64,000 nt of DNA from Candidatus Electrothrix communis (GTDB taxonomy: Bacteria > Desulfobacterota > Desulfobulbia > Desulfobulbales > Desulfobulbaceae): positions 2,767,501 to 2,831,500 of the forward strand of contig CP130629.1 of NCBI GenBank assembly GCA_030644725.1, written 5' to 3'. The position numbers and the translations under genes were made by a program. Every line of letters begins with the position of its first letter. The stretch's first letter is position 1. A model generated the notes under the pieces. It was not told the DNA's origin. It was given only the letters and a program-made list of their open reading frames with translations, and did no database searches. Positions 26,678-36,015 of the stretch are shown here, in pieces.

Positions 26678-29635
26678 ATGATTGAAAAACAAAAAAAAAG
26701 AAGATTTGAGTTAGGGCTTGGAGTTTTTCTTAACACGGGGCTCGCAATTGTTTTTGCCAGTGCAGCTGTATTTTTTATCCATCAGGTCAACGTACACGAA
26801 AGAGAGCAGGCAGTTGCAGAAGCAGAGGTCAAAGCCAAGCTTATTCTTGACCGTAACTTAGCCACGCACGCCTATTTTTCTCACAGTCTCAAGCCCAAGG
26901 TGTTTGAGTTTACCCAGTCCTTTCGCTCTAAGGACTATTTTGAACCTGCTTGGATGTCGTCAACCTATGCAGTACGAGAAATAGAAAAAATTTTCAACTC
27001 TATGGATAATGAAGACTATTATTACAAGGAATGCGCCATTAATGCCCGCAGTCCTCAAAATGAAGCTGATGAATTTGAAAAAGCATTTATTGAAGAATTG
27101 AATACAGATCCAAAACTGTTATACCGTTCATTGATCCGCAAGCTGGATGGCACATATTATTTTGTCATCTTACGCCGTGGAGAGGTTATGGAGGCAGCAT
27201 GCCTCCGCTGTCATAGTGATCCTGCCAATGCACCTAAAGATCTCGTTGCTGCCTACGATGCAGAGCGGAGCTTCAATCGGAAGGTGAATGAAGTCGTCTC
27301 CGCCATTTCAATCCGGGTGCCAATATCTGCTGCCTATACAAAGGCTGACCAATTTTCTCAGCAATTATCAACGGTATTCATAATCGTCCTCATGGCTCTG
27401 TTTGCTGTCCAGTACATCATCTACAGGTTTGTCGTCATCAAGCCAATAATCAACCTGAAGAACAAAGCTCAAAACATCAGTAAAGATGATACACTTCTTG
27501 GGGAAGAAATACCCTTGCCAATCAGTAAGGAATTTTCAGAACTAGCACGCACTTTCAATGCGATGTCTAGGAGGCTTCGTGACCAATTCGGACATTTGGA
27601 AGGTATGGTGGAAGAACGCACAGCTGAACTGAGATTAGAGTTTGAGGAACGGAGGAAGCTGGATAAGGAATTGCAAAAGAAAGAGGAGGTGTTGTCAGCA
27701 GTTCTGAACAATATTGCGGACGGAATCGTCGCCTGTAATCATGAAGGGGTTTTGACCGTGTTTAATCGGGCTGCCGAAAAATTTCACGGTTTGCCGCACG
27801 AGCATCTCCCTGCCGATGAGTGGGCAAAGCATTATGACCTTTATAATGAGGATGGCAAGACGCCCATGGCAATGGATGCTATTCCCCTTTTTAGGGCTCT
27901 CCATGGGGAACATATTCATAATATTGAAATGGTGATTGCCCCTAAGAAAGGAAAACAGAGAAGGTTGCTGGCAAGCGGTCAACCGTTATTTGATAGCCAG
28001 GGGAGTAAACTTGGTGCGGTTGTTTCCATGCATGATATCACTGAACAAAGAAAAATAGAACTGTCACTCCGTAACGCACATGAAAAATTGGAACAAAAGG
28101 TAGAGAAAAGAACAATTGAGCTCAAAAAAAGTAAAGAGGAGTGGGAAAAAACTTTTGATGCCATGAATGATATCATCACAATTCAAGATAAAGATTTTCG
28201 CATTATTAAAGCTAACAAAATGGCCCACCAGACGTTTCAGATCAAGCCTGGCGAATTTAACGGTAAATACTGCTATGAAATTTTTCGGGGAAGCAAGCAA
28301 CCGTGTCAGGGTTGCCCTGTCCTCGAATCATTGAAGAATGATGATACTCATGCTACAGAGATTGTCCATGAGAATCTTGGGAAGATTTTTCATGTGACGA
28401 GCTCTCCAATCCTGGATGAAAAGGGCCAATTTACTCACCTCCTTCATATTGCCAAGGACATAACAGAACAAAAGAAAATGGAAAAAGAGCTCCTTCACGC
28501 ACATAAGATGGAGGCGATAGGCACTTTGGCAGGAGGCATTGCTCATGATTTCAATAATATTCTCACTCCTATCCTGGGGTATGCGGATATGATCCTGGAA
28601 AAACTACCGGAAGGAAGCCAACTGCGAGAAGATCAACAGCAGGTGTTAATTGCCGGAAATCGTGCAAAAGATCTCGTGAAGCAGATTCTGACTTTCAGCC
28701 GTCAGTCGAAAAAAGAATTACTCCTGATTCAACCTGACATAATCATCAAGGAAGCCCTGAAATTCCTCCGCGCTTCCCTTCCAACCTTTATTGAGATTAA
28801 TACAAGTATCCCGAAATGCGGCATGATTCATGCCGATCCAACGCAACTCCACCAGATAATCATGAATCTCTGCACCAATTCCTACCATGCGATGCGGGAG
28901 TCGGGTGGTGTATTGGGTGTTACCTTGGCACCGGTCACAATAGAAAAAGGCGACTTACGAGTTGAAAACTTAGATTTAACACCAGGAACATATCTCATAC
29001 TTGAAGTGAGTGACACTGGACACGGCATGCACAAGAAGACCGTAGAGATGATTTTTGATCCCTATTTCACAACCAAGAAGGAAGGCGAAGGAACGGGGAT
29101 GGGGCTTTCCGTCGTACATGGCATTGTGAAAAGCTATGGTGGACATATCTTTGTTTATAGTGAACTGGGAAAGGGGACAATATTCAAAATTTACCTGCCA
29201 TGTATTGCCTCAGAGGAGACTTCAGCACAGTCTAAAATTGTTAGTTCTTATCCAAGAGGTGATGAAAAAATTCTGATTGTGGATGACGAAGAAGTTATTG
29301 TGCAGATGGAACGGCAGATGCTAGAAAGTCTTGGTTACAAGGTCACCGCCTTAACAAGCAGCAAAGAGGCCTGGGATGTACTCCAAAAACAACCTGAATC
29401 TTTTGATCTGGTCATTACCGATATGACCATGCCGAATATAACAGGTATTGAACTTGCCCAAAGATATCTCAGTTTAAGACCTGATGCTTCAGTTATTCTT
29501 TGTACTGGTTTCAGTGAATTGATCAATGGAGAGAGTTCCAAAAAATTGGGGATTCGTGGATTTATCATGAAGCCAGTTCTAAAAAAAGATTTAGCGACAG
29601 CAGTTCGGAAGGCGTTGGATGAACAGGAATCCTGA
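26678..29635 (+). CDS. hybrid histidine kinase with CXXCH-bearing DUF3365 sensor
   Basis: 985 aa. TM1 is ~14-36; residues ~45-215 are a periplasmic DUF3365/Tll0287-like domain with CLRCH (Cys175-His179), a c-type heme-binding signature; TM2 is ~232-252; then a HAMP-like linker and coiled coil. PAS-1 is ~340-460. PAS-2 is ~480-600 and carries the Cys pair CQGCPV. HisKA is GGIAHDFNNILTPILGY (His623), and HATPase has LCTNSYHAM, DTGHGM and GTGMGLSVVHGIV. The receiver domain has VDDEE and Asp915 (LVITDMTMP). Likely senses redox state or a ligand through heme. No partner regulator is adjacent; output must pass through the receiver and an unlinked partner. Confidence 0.85.
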   Translation: MIEKQKKRRFELGLGVFLNTGLAIVFASAAVFFIHQVNVHEREQAVAEAEVKAKLILDRNLATHAYFSHSLKPKVFEFTQSFRSKDYFEPAWMSSTYAVREIEKIFNSMDNEDYYYKECAINARSPQNEADEFEKAFIEELNTDPKLLYRSLIRKLDGTYYFVILRRGEVMEAACLRCHSDPANAPKDLVAAYDAERSFNRKVNEVVSAISIRVPISAAYTKADQFSQQLSTVFIIVLMALFAVQYIIYRFVVIKPIINLKNKAQNISKDDTLLGEEIPLPISKEFSELARTFNAMSRRLRDQFGHLEGMVEERTAELRLEFEERRKLDKELQKKEEVLSAVLNNIADGIVACNHEGVLTVFNRAAEKFHGLPHEHLPADEWAKHYDLYNEDGKTPMAMDAIPLFRALHGEHIHNIEMVIAPKKGKQRRLLASGQPLFDSQGSKLGAVVSMHDITEQRKIELSLRNAHEKLEQKVEKRTIELKKSKEEWEKTFDAMNDIITIQDKDFRIIKANKMAHQTFQIKPGEFNGKYCYEIFRGSKQPCQGCPVLESLKNDDTHATEIVHENLGKIFHVTSSPILDEKGQFTHLLHIAKDITEQKKMEKELLHAHKMEAIGTLAGGIAHDFNNILTPILGYADMILEKLPEGSQLREDQQQVLIAGNRAKDLVKQILTFSRQSKKELLLIQPDIIIKEALKFLRASLPTFIEINTSIPKCGMIHADPTQLHQIIMNLCTNSYHAMRESGGVLGVTLAPVTIEKGDLRVENLDLTPGTYLILEVSDTGHGMHKKTVEMIFDPYFTTKKEGEGTGMGLSVVHGIVKSYGGHIFVYSELGKGTIFKIYLPCIASEETSAQSKIVSSYPRGDEKILIVDDEEVIVQMERQMLESLGYKVTALTSSKEAWDVLQKQPESFDLVITDMTMPNITGIELAQRYLSLRPDASVILCTGFSELINGESSKKLGIRGFIMKPVLKKDLATAVRKALDEQES

Positions 29636-29955
29636 GCAAAGTGATTATGGAATGCTTCCCAACATTGATAAAAGGTCGTTATACTCAAGCAGGCCGTTTG
29701 CTGAATCTCCTCATCTGCCGTGAACGGTTTCCGCGCTGGGATGGTTGCGTAAATCAATACAGGAGAACTGATGGCACAATTCATTCGTCATGGGGCTCAA
29801 TGCCTTTCAATAGGCTGATAAGTAAACAAATATTTAATACTTCTTTAGTAGAAGCCCCTCGTTAACTGACGGTATAGAACGTCAAAAAATGATGTGGGAA
29901 GAGGTAAGAATCAATCGAGTCCGACCCCATTGATTTCTTAGGAAAAGAGAGCTTT
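29636..29955. other. 320-base region with a dispersed 26-base motif
   Basis: No convincing gene. AGGAGA precedes a 15-codon frame at 29771 that ends at once and looks like a lost gene start. At 29909-29934 lies AATCAATCGAGTC followed by CGACCCCATTGAT, also found with two changes at 40550-40575. Its ends ATCAAT/ATTGAT are inverted. Confidence 0.35.
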
Positions 29956-30603
29956 ATGGACAAAATAGCCATAGTTATTGGCGCTACCGGTTTGGTTGGC
30001 AGGGCATTAGTCAACCAACTTGCAAATGCTGATCATATCGGTAAAGTCATCACGCTTACCCGTCGTTCTGCCCAACATCCATCTTCAAAAGTTTTTAATC
30101 AAGTCGTGAATTTTGATCGTTTAGAGGACTACGCTTCATCGTTTAGCGCAGACCTTTTGTTCTCATGTCTTGGAACAACGCGTAAGCAAGCTGGCTCTAT
30201 CCCTGCTCAACGCAAGGTAGATCTTGACTACCAATATAAAGCAGCGCAACTGGCAGCCAGCAATGGCGTACATCATTATCTCTTGGTCTCGTCCAGTGCT
30301 GCTCATGATCAAAGCAATAATCCCTATTTACAGATGAAGGGTGAGCTGGAACAGAAAATTCAATCTTTACCCTTTGAGCGTATCAGCATATTTCAGCCGT
30401 CACTCTTGCTTGGTCAGCGACCAGACTTTCGCATGGGAGAAAAGCTTGGTAGCTGGGTGTTACCTCTTGTATCCATCATCCCTTGGCTGCGACGCTTTCG
30501 CCCCATTCCTGGTGAGCAAGTAGCTGCTAAAATGGTGCAGGTAAGCCAGCAACCTGGCCAGGCGCTAGAATGGTTTAGACTTGATGAAATATTTATTAAA
30601 TAA
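29956..30603 (+). CDS. atypical SDR, NAD(P)-binding protein
   Basis: A 215-aa Rossmann protein. The nucleotide motif is VIGATGLVGRALVNQL (residues ~7-22), followed by LTRRS, and LLFSCLGTTRKQAGS, then YLLVSSSAA. The usual YxxxK is reduced to PYLQMKGELE. This is the HTATIP2/oxidoreductase-like branch of atypical short-chain dehydrogenases; members bind NADP, and enzyme activity is often unproven. AGAG lies before the ATG. It stands alone between the kinase and lemA. Confidence 0.75.
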   Translation: MDKIAIVIGATGLVGRALVNQLANADHIGKVITLTRRSAQHPSSKVFNQVVNFDRLEDYASSFSADLLFSCLGTTRKQAGSIPAQRKVDLDYQYKAAQLAASNGVHHYLLVSSSAAHDQSNNPYLQMKGELEQKIQSLPFERISIFQPSLLLGQRPDFRMGEKLGSWVLPLVSIIPWLRRFRPIPGEQVAAKMVQVSQQPGQALEWFRLDEIFIK

Positions 30604-30799
30604 CAACTCAATAACTCAGTGTGGGGCCTAACCAAAGCACAAACGCAGGCGGAAAAAACGTTTACGGCCTGATGGTCTACATTGATGGCTGGTTGAAAAG
30701 ATGCTTGATCCTAGGTGGTACTCAGGAATGTTCAAGCGAGAATAATATTTTTTCCAAATCAATCCGTCTAACGAAATTTAACAGCAAGGGGGTTCAGCA

Positions 30800-31402
30800 A
30801 TGATGTATCTAGTTGGAATATTGGTAGCTTTTTTCGTAGTGGCCGTATTTCTTGTATTTATTAGTATTGGTATCTACAACAAACTGGTTGCATTGCGTAA
30901 TCGCTACAAGAACGCGTTTTCGCAAATCGACGTGCAACTCAAACGTCGCTACGATCTGATCCCCAATCTGGTCGAAGTGGCCAAGGGCTACATGAAACAT
31001 GAACGCGAGACACTCGAAGCGGTCATTCAAGCACGTAACGTAGCAGTCAATGCGGGGCAGCAAGCGGCCGCCAACCCCGGAGATCCCGCAACCATGCAGT
31101 CATTGGGGAGTGCTGAAGGCCAGCTTACAGGCGCCTTGGGCCGGTTGTTCGCATTGTCGGAAAACTATCCCGACCTGAAGGCCAGTCAGAATATGATGTC
31201 GCTCCAGGAAGAACTCTCATCAACCGAGAATAAGGTAGCTTTTGCCCGCCAAGCCTACAACGATTCGGTGATGAGTTACAACACCGCACGCGAGACTTTT
31301 CCCAATGTCATTTTTGCTGGCATATTCAAGTTTCAGGAAGCAAATCTCTTCGAGATTGAAGAGGAGCAACAGCGTGAAGCACCGAAGGTTGCATTTGATT
31401 AA
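30800..31402 (+). CDS. lemA: LemA family protein
   Basis: A 200-aa protein with one N-terminal membrane segment (LVGILVAFFVVAVFLVFIS) and the LemA core: YNKLVALRNRYKNAFSQIDV, QLKRRYDLIPNLVEVAKGYM, and the conserved ending on a four-helix bundle (ETFPNVIFAGIFKFQEANLF). GGGGG lies before tandem ATG codons. The downstream M48 peptidase begins 22 bases later, and LemA-M48 pairs are common. LemA is a membrane-anchored, mostly periplasmic protein of unclear role, sometimes linked to stress or cell-envelope proteases. Confidence 0.9.
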   Translation: MMYLVGILVAFFVVAVFLVFISIGIYNKLVALRNRYKNAFSQIDVQLKRRYDLIPNLVEVAKGYMKHERETLEAVIQARNVAVNAGQQAAANPGDPATMQSLGSAEGQLTGALGRLFALSENYPDLKASQNMMSLQEELSSTENKVAFARQAYNDSVMSYNTARETFPNVIFAGIFKFQEANLFEIEEEQQREAPKVAFD

Positions 31403-31424
31403 TCATTACAACGGGGAGTCGATC

Positions 31425-33404
31425 ATGGATTTTTTTGAGCAGCAGGATGATGCCCGACGACGTACCAGCAGACTGATCTTGCTCTTCTCCCTTGCTGTAG
31501 TGGGGATCATCGTGGCGGTTTATGTCGTCGTGGTGTTTGCTCTGAATATGCAGGGCAGTAACGCTAAGCATCTCGGAAGCGTACTGCCCTTTTCCAAGTC
31601 GTTTTTGAACCCGGAGCTGTTCCTTCTTGTCGCGTTGAGCACCTCGGGACTGATTTTCCTGAGCAGTCTCTATAAAATCGCGCAGCTTTCTTCCGGCGGT
31701 GAAGTCGTGGCGCTGATGATGGACGGTCGTCTGGTTGATTCGCAAACGGAGGATTTGGCTGAACGGAGATTGTTGAACATCACTGAAGAAATGGCCCTGG
31801 CCTCAGGTGTACCCGTTCCTCCCGTATATGTGATGGATAATGAACCGAACATCAACGCGTTTGCGGCAGGGCACGAACCGGGCGACGCAGTCATCGGCGT
31901 GTCAGCAGGCAGTCTCAAATATCTCGACCGGGATGAGCTGCAAGGGGTGATTGCCCACGAGTTCAGCCATATTCTTAATGGTGACATGCGTCTGAACCTC
32001 CGCCTGATCGGAATTTTGCACGGTATCCTTGTGCTGGCAATTATCGGCTGGCGCGTGATTCACCTGATGAGATTCTCAGGAGGAAGTCGTAACAAGAAGG
32101 GGGATAATGCAGGCATGGCGATCTTGCTCGTCGGTGTCGGACTGTTAGGCGTCGGTTCCATAGGGTTATTGTTCGGCAAGCTGATTAAGAGTGCTGTATC
32201 TCGGCAACGCGAGTACCTAGCTGATGCATCAGCAGTCCAGTTCACCCGGCTTCCGGACGGCATCGCTGGCGCGTTGAAGAAGATTGGTGGCCGACCGGAG
32301 ACCTCGGAAATCAAAGATGCACATGCCGAAGAAATCAGCCACATGTTTTTCGGCAGTGCTTTTGGCAGTCATAATGCTCAATTCTTTGCAACGCATCCAC
32401 CGCTGGTTGATCGGATTCAGCGCATTGACCCTTCGTTCAAAGGGCAGTTCCCGGAGCGGGTTGAGCCGGTAAAGATTACGCGTACCTCTCTCAATGATGA
32501 AGTACAGACGAAATCAAAGCCGAGCAAACCCGCCGGAGCCATCCTCCCAGCAGGTACGCCCACACCCGTCGATCCTACCGGCGTACTGGGGCAGATAGGA
32601 CTGCCGGATATGGATAAAATTCATTATACAGCGATGCTGTTGGAAAGCATACCGGAGCCGCTGCGTAATGCAGCTCACGAGCCGTACGGGGCACGAGCCG
32701 TGATTTACGCAATGTTGCTTGACCGCGATGCAGCGATGCGCAGGCAGCAGCTGGACACATTACGACCGAAAGCTGAGGCACTTTCGTATCAAGAGACGGA
32801 ACGCATGGCTCTTCGGATTGACCAGTTGCCCAATTCGGCCCGACTGCCATTGGTCGAGACGACGTTTCCGGCACTCAAAAAGCTTTCTCAGGAGCAGTAT
32901 GGCCGGTTCAGGAAGAACGTCAAAAGCCTGATACAGGCCGATGAAAAAGTAGATCTGCTGGAATACACAGTACACATAATGCTGCTGCGAAACCTGGATG
33001 TTCATTTTGGGTTAACCAAGCCAGTGGCTGTTCGACATCGACGACTCAATCCGCTACTGCCGTCATTGATTCGCCTTCTCTCAATGCTGGCTTATGGGGG
33101 CCAGACAGACGAGGAGGAGGTACAACGGGCTTTTAACAAGGGGATGAGTCAAATCGAACGAACCGGTACGCTGTTAGCCAAGACAGATTGCCCATTGGAT
33201 AAGTTGGACACCACGTTGAGTATCCTGGCCGAGGCCGCCCCGAGCGTAAAAAAACAGATTTTCGCTGCCTGTGTGGCCTGCGTGGCTGCTGACGGCAAAA
33301 TCACTCCTCGCGAGGGCGAACTGCTTCATGCCGTGGCAGCCAACCTGGGTCTGCCAATGCCACCATTGAAGGCCATCGGCCATGACAGGGTAAAACCATC
33401 GTAA
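31425..33404 (+). CDS. M48 family membrane metallopeptidase with TerB-like tail
   Basis: 659 aa from ATG 31425 with GGGGAG upstream. Two N-terminal membrane helices (~17-38, ~62-84) precede the peptidase domain with zinc motif HEFSH (His178-His182); the third ligand is likely the Glu in REYLADASAVQFTR. More helices lie at ~200-220 and ~230-255. After the HtpX/YggG-like core comes a ~300-residue cytosolic part. It ends in a TerB-like helical module (KKQIFAACVACVAADGKITP, REGELLHAVAANLG). That tail is absent from plain HtpX. With LemA, probably a membrane-protein quality-control unit. Confidence 0.85.
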   Translation: MDFFEQQDDARRRTSRLILLFSLAVVGIIVAVYVVVVFALNMQGSNAKHLGSVLPFSKSFLNPELFLLVALSTSGLIFLSSLYKIAQLSSGGEVVALMMDGRLVDSQTEDLAERRLLNITEEMALASGVPVPPVYVMDNEPNINAFAAGHEPGDAVIGVSAGSLKYLDRDELQGVIAHEFSHILNGDMRLNLRLIGILHGILVLAIIGWRVIHLMRFSGGSRNKKGDNAGMAILLVGVGLLGVGSIGLLFGKLIKSAVSRQREYLADASAVQFTRLPDGIAGALKKIGGRPETSEIKDAHAEEISHMFFGSAFGSHNAQFFATHPPLVDRIQRIDPSFKGQFPERVEPVKITRTSLNDEVQTKSKPSKPAGAILPAGTPTPVDPTGVLGQIGLPDMDKIHYTAMLLESIPEPLRNAAHEPYGARAVIYAMLLDRDAAMRRQQLDTLRPKAEALSYQETERMALRIDQLPNSARLPLVETTFPALKKLSQEQYGRFRKNVKSLIQADEKVDLLEYTVHIMLLRNLDVHFGLTKPVAVRHRRLNPLLPSLIRLLSMLAYGGQTDEEEVQRAFNKGMSQIERTGTLLAKTDCPLDKLDTTLSILAEAAPSVKKQIFAACVACVAADGKITPREGELLHAVAANLGLPMPPLKAIGHDRVKPS

Positions 33405-33489
33405 TGATTGATGAATTGACACTGAAAAACACAATATTTTTTTGAAATGATCCGGTATACGAAGGGAATCTTTTTTATGAGGCGGTATA

Positions 33490-34305
33490 ATGATTAATCT
33501 GATCCAGCAGCTGGACCCGGTTATGCAGGCGTTTTTGGCAACCCTCTTTACCTGGGCCGTGACAACCGCAGGGGCGGCAGTCGTCTTTTTCACGAAAACA
33601 GTCAATCAGAGGTTTATGGACGCAATGCTCGGCTTTGCTGCCGGAGTAATGATCGCCGCAAGTTTCTGGTCGCTGCTCGCGCCTGGCCTGGAAATGGCTG
33701 AACAACTCGGGCATACTCCTTGGCTGACGGCAGTCATCGGTTTTATGGGAGGGGGTATTTTTATGCGGCTGATTGATTACTTTCTGCCCCATCTGCATCC
33801 CGGTTTTGATCTAAAAAACAGTGAAGGAGTAAAAACCTCGTGGCAGCGCAGCACTCTGCTGGTTCTTGCCATAACCCTGCACAATATTCCGGAGGGATTA
33901 GCGGTCGGAGTCGCCTTCGGCGCAGTAGCAGCCGGCCTGCCAGCCGCCACTATCGGCGGGGCTATTGCCTTGGCTATCGGCATCGGTATTCAAAATTTTC
34001 CTGAAGGTGCTGTTGTGGCAATGCCCCTCAGGAGAGAAGGGTTGAGCAAGAGGAAAAGTTTTTTTCTGGGAATGGCCTCCGGTCTGGTCGAGCCTGTTGC
34101 GGGCGTGATCGGAGCAATTTTTGTATTGAAAATACAGAATATTCTTCCCTATGCACTTTGTTTTTCCGCCGGTGCCATGATTTTTGTTGTTGTGGAGGAA
34201 CTGATCCCGGAATCGCAGCGGATTGAGGCGAATATTGATCTGGTCACCATGATGACTCTGATCGGCTTTTCAGTGATGATGGTCCTTGATGTGGCATTAG
34301 GGTGA
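33490..34305 (+). CDS. ZIP family metal transporter
   Basis: A 271-aa inner-membrane protein with about eight helices. The metal site on helices IV-V shows as HNIPEGLAVGVAFG (~138) and GIQNFPEGAVVAMPLR (~171), the two signature motifs of ZIP transporters, which take up zinc or other divalent metals. Length is right for the bacterial GufA/ZupT branch. GAGG lies before the ATG. It follows the M48 gene by 85 bases on the same strand and may share its transcript. Substrate is not visible from sequence. Confidence 0.85.
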   Translation: MINLIQQLDPVMQAFLATLFTWAVTTAGAAVVFFTKTVNQRFMDAMLGFAAGVMIAASFWSLLAPGLEMAEQLGHTPWLTAVIGFMGGGIFMRLIDYFLPHLHPGFDLKNSEGVKTSWQRSTLLVLAITLHNIPEGLAVGVAFGAVAAGLPAATIGGAIALAIGIGIQNFPEGAVVAMPLRREGLSKRKSFFLGMASGLVEPVAGVIGAIFVLKIQNILPYALCFSAGAMIFVVVEELIPESQRIEANIDLVTMMTLIGFSVMMVLDVALG

Positions 34306-34361
34306 GCGTTCGGCTGGAATATTTAGGAATCCCCCAAAAAATAAAATTCCTCGAGAATTAG

Positions 34362-34757
34362 CTAAGCAAGCTCATAGACCATTCGGAAAAGAATACGGCT
34401 TCCCTCAGGCTTATTCATATCAAAAAACTCTATTCTGATCTGCGTCTTCGAACGCCAGGCGCGGTAGACGTTACACTGCGCTAAGGCATGCTCCTGCTCT
34501 GTGGCATCCTCCATGCGCGAAAGGTCGTCCCGGACCATATGTAGCAGGCCCTTTTCGTGGCGAGGCACCATATCAAAGGAAACAAGGGAGGCTCGGATTT
34601 CCAGACACGCATGTGATTTTGATGGTAGAGGACTGGTGCCTGATAAATGATCCTTCGGTTCCTGTAGCACACCGATTCCTTGACCTAAACACACCTCTTT
34701 CTCACAGCCTACGAGCAGTTTAACTGATCTTCCGGTCTCAGCTATTCTGTACTTCAT
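34362..34757 (-). CDS. unknown protein, copy B of a 417-bp repeated cassette
   Basis: 131 residues from MKYRIAETGRSVKLL, about 80% identical to the protein at 18145-18552 and with the same spacing of all blocks (IRASLVSFDMVPRHEKGLLH, CNVYRAWRSKTQIRIEFFDM, SRILFRMVYELA). Here an upstream in-frame ATG at 34787 overlaps the stop of the EndA-type gene (TAATG), so translation could be coupled and begin ten residues earlier. No family recognised. Confidence 0.5.
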   Translation of the reverse strand: MKYRIAETGRSVKLLVGCEKEVCLGQGIGVLQEPKDHLSGTSPLPSKSHACLEIRASLVSFDMVPRHEKGLLHMVRDDLSRMEDATEQEHALAQCNVYRAWRSKTQIRIEFFDMNKPEGSRILFRMVYELA

Positions 34758-34785
34758 TTCCTGGCAACCAACAACCCGGGCAAGC
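34369..34785. repeat. 417-bp repeated cassette, copy B
   Basis: Partner of 18164-18580; same length and ends. It abuts the last codon of the EndA-type gene exactly, so this boundary marks an insertion point at the gene's 3' end. Confidence 0.65.
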
Positions 34786-34786
34786 A

Positions 34787-35680
34787 TTACAGTCCGGCCT
34801 TCTGGCAGGCGTTGGCCACGATCATATTCCTGTTACCTTGGATCTTCTCAATCATCCGGGCACGCTCGCACTCCCACATGTCCACCGGGTCCATCCTGTT
34901 CCACGCTTCAAAGAGCTTGACGTTCTTCCCCGAAATCACTCCGCGCTGGTAGGCTGATTCCATATACATGTAGGTACGGGCGATGTCACCATACTTTTCA
35001 TCCGGCGGCTCAACCTTCTGGTCTTCAATTTCCACATTGCAGCTGCCGTACTCACGCAGCTCGCCTTGCAGCATGGCATAGCTGTAGTTGCTACGGTCGC
35101 CGTTGACCTCACCGATGGCCGGGACAAGATTGTACATATCTGCCGCCATGAGCTTAAACTGTTCATTGACTTTGGATGCGCATCGACGGCCTGCGTATGA
35201 CTGGCCCTTGCTGCCCACACAGTCTGGGTGACCGTCGCGCCACTCCACAAAGCTCTGGCCAAAGGCTTCTGCCGGAACAATATGTTCCCATTCGACCCGG
35301 TTGGATCTGCTCTCATTCGTGCGGAAATGAAAGCCGCTGGTGCTATGGTCGAGCGTGAAATCTTCGTCAAAACTACTGCCGCAGTAGAAAGTAGTGAAGT
35401 ACCCGGCTTTGATGTAGAGTTTCTTGAGCCGTGTCTTGGAGGTGGAAAAAGAGGTGATTGTGCTGTTTCCTTCTGTTACAGGCAGGTTCTTGATAGCGAC
35501 CGTGCTGCTACCGCTGTTTTGCTCAGGATAGAAAACCGTATGAAGGGCGGGTGGAATATACTCCCGTAGTAGTTCCGGCGTGTTGCCTTTAAAGATCAGG
35601 AACGCCCCGGCAACAAGGATGATCAGAAGGGTGGTGACAATACTTTTCAACGAATTGGATTTCTTTTTTCGTGCAGCCAT
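34787..35680 (-). CDS. EndA/NucM-type endonuclease I
   Basis: A 297-aa non-specific nuclease of the beta-beta-alpha-metal group. Residues ~10-30 are a membrane anchor or uncleaved signal (IVTTLLIILVAGAFLIF). The conserved core is SNRVEWEHIVPAEAFG (catalytic His ~137), ADMYNLVPAIGEVNGDRSNY (metal Asn), ARTYMYMESAYQ and AWNRMDPVDMWECERARMIEK. These closely parallel E. coli EndA. Such nucleases act in the periplasm or outside the cell, for DNA scavenging or defence. AGGAGA precedes the ATG. The gene ends in a TAATG overlap with the cassette B frame. Confidence 0.9.
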   Translation of the reverse strand: MAARKKKSNSLKSIVTTLLIILVAGAFLIFKGNTPELLREYIPPALHTVFYPEQNSGSSTVAIKNLPVTEGNSTITSFSTSKTRLKKLYIKAGYFTTFYCGSSFDEDFTLDHSTSGFHFRTNESRSNRVEWEHIVPAEAFGQSFVEWRDGHPDCVGSKGQSYAGRRCASKVNEQFKLMAADMYNLVPAIGEVNGDRSNYSYAMLQGELREYGSCNVEIEDQKVEPPDEKYGDIARTYMYMESAYQRGVISGKNVKLFEAWNRMDPVDMWECERARMIEKIQGNRNMIVANACQKAGL

Positions 35681-36015
35681 GCGGGATTCTCCTGATTGAT
35701 TGTTTTTCTTCGGTCAGACGCAGCTGAGAGCTTGATGGACGTCATTATACAGCAAGCCGTCCTCTATTGATAGGGCGTAGGGCCATTTATTAACAGGAAG
35801 TATGCGCGATGCAGCATTGCCTTCAGTATTGCCTTTAGTACTGCCTTTAGCAATGACTGGAAGGCGTTGCGGCCAGCCTGTCATAACTGCATGCAACTGC
35901 TTATTGACAAGAAGATTTCATTCCTGTTACCCTTGCACAGGGAATCCTTCCTCCCAGAACCCTATCTGCTAACACATCAATCTTTCCCCCTTTTCCTGAG
36001 TACTATGGTGAACAA
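35681..36015. other. 335-base gap with a 12-base tandem repeat
   Basis: Three 12-base units of the type AGTATTGCCTTT run from 35813 to 35848. On the minus strand they lie in a 60-codon frame (35714-35896) with a four-residue repeat (KGST KGNT EGNA), which I do not trust as a gene. This gap must hold the divergent promoters of the EndA-type gene and the U32 gene. Confidence 0.35.

Noticed and set aside
29641-29865. A 74-codon plus-strand frame after the hybrid kinase
   Set aside because: No ribosome site, no recognisable sequence, and a better-placed AGGAGA serves a different, immediately terminated frame.
30621-30803. A 60-codon frame before lemA
   Set aside because: No start signal and it runs into the lemA start; looks like random open sequence.
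35714-35896. A 60-codon minus-strand frame with a four-residue repeat
   Set aside because: The repeat is simply the 12-base tandem repeat read through; no ribosome site or similarity to known proteins.
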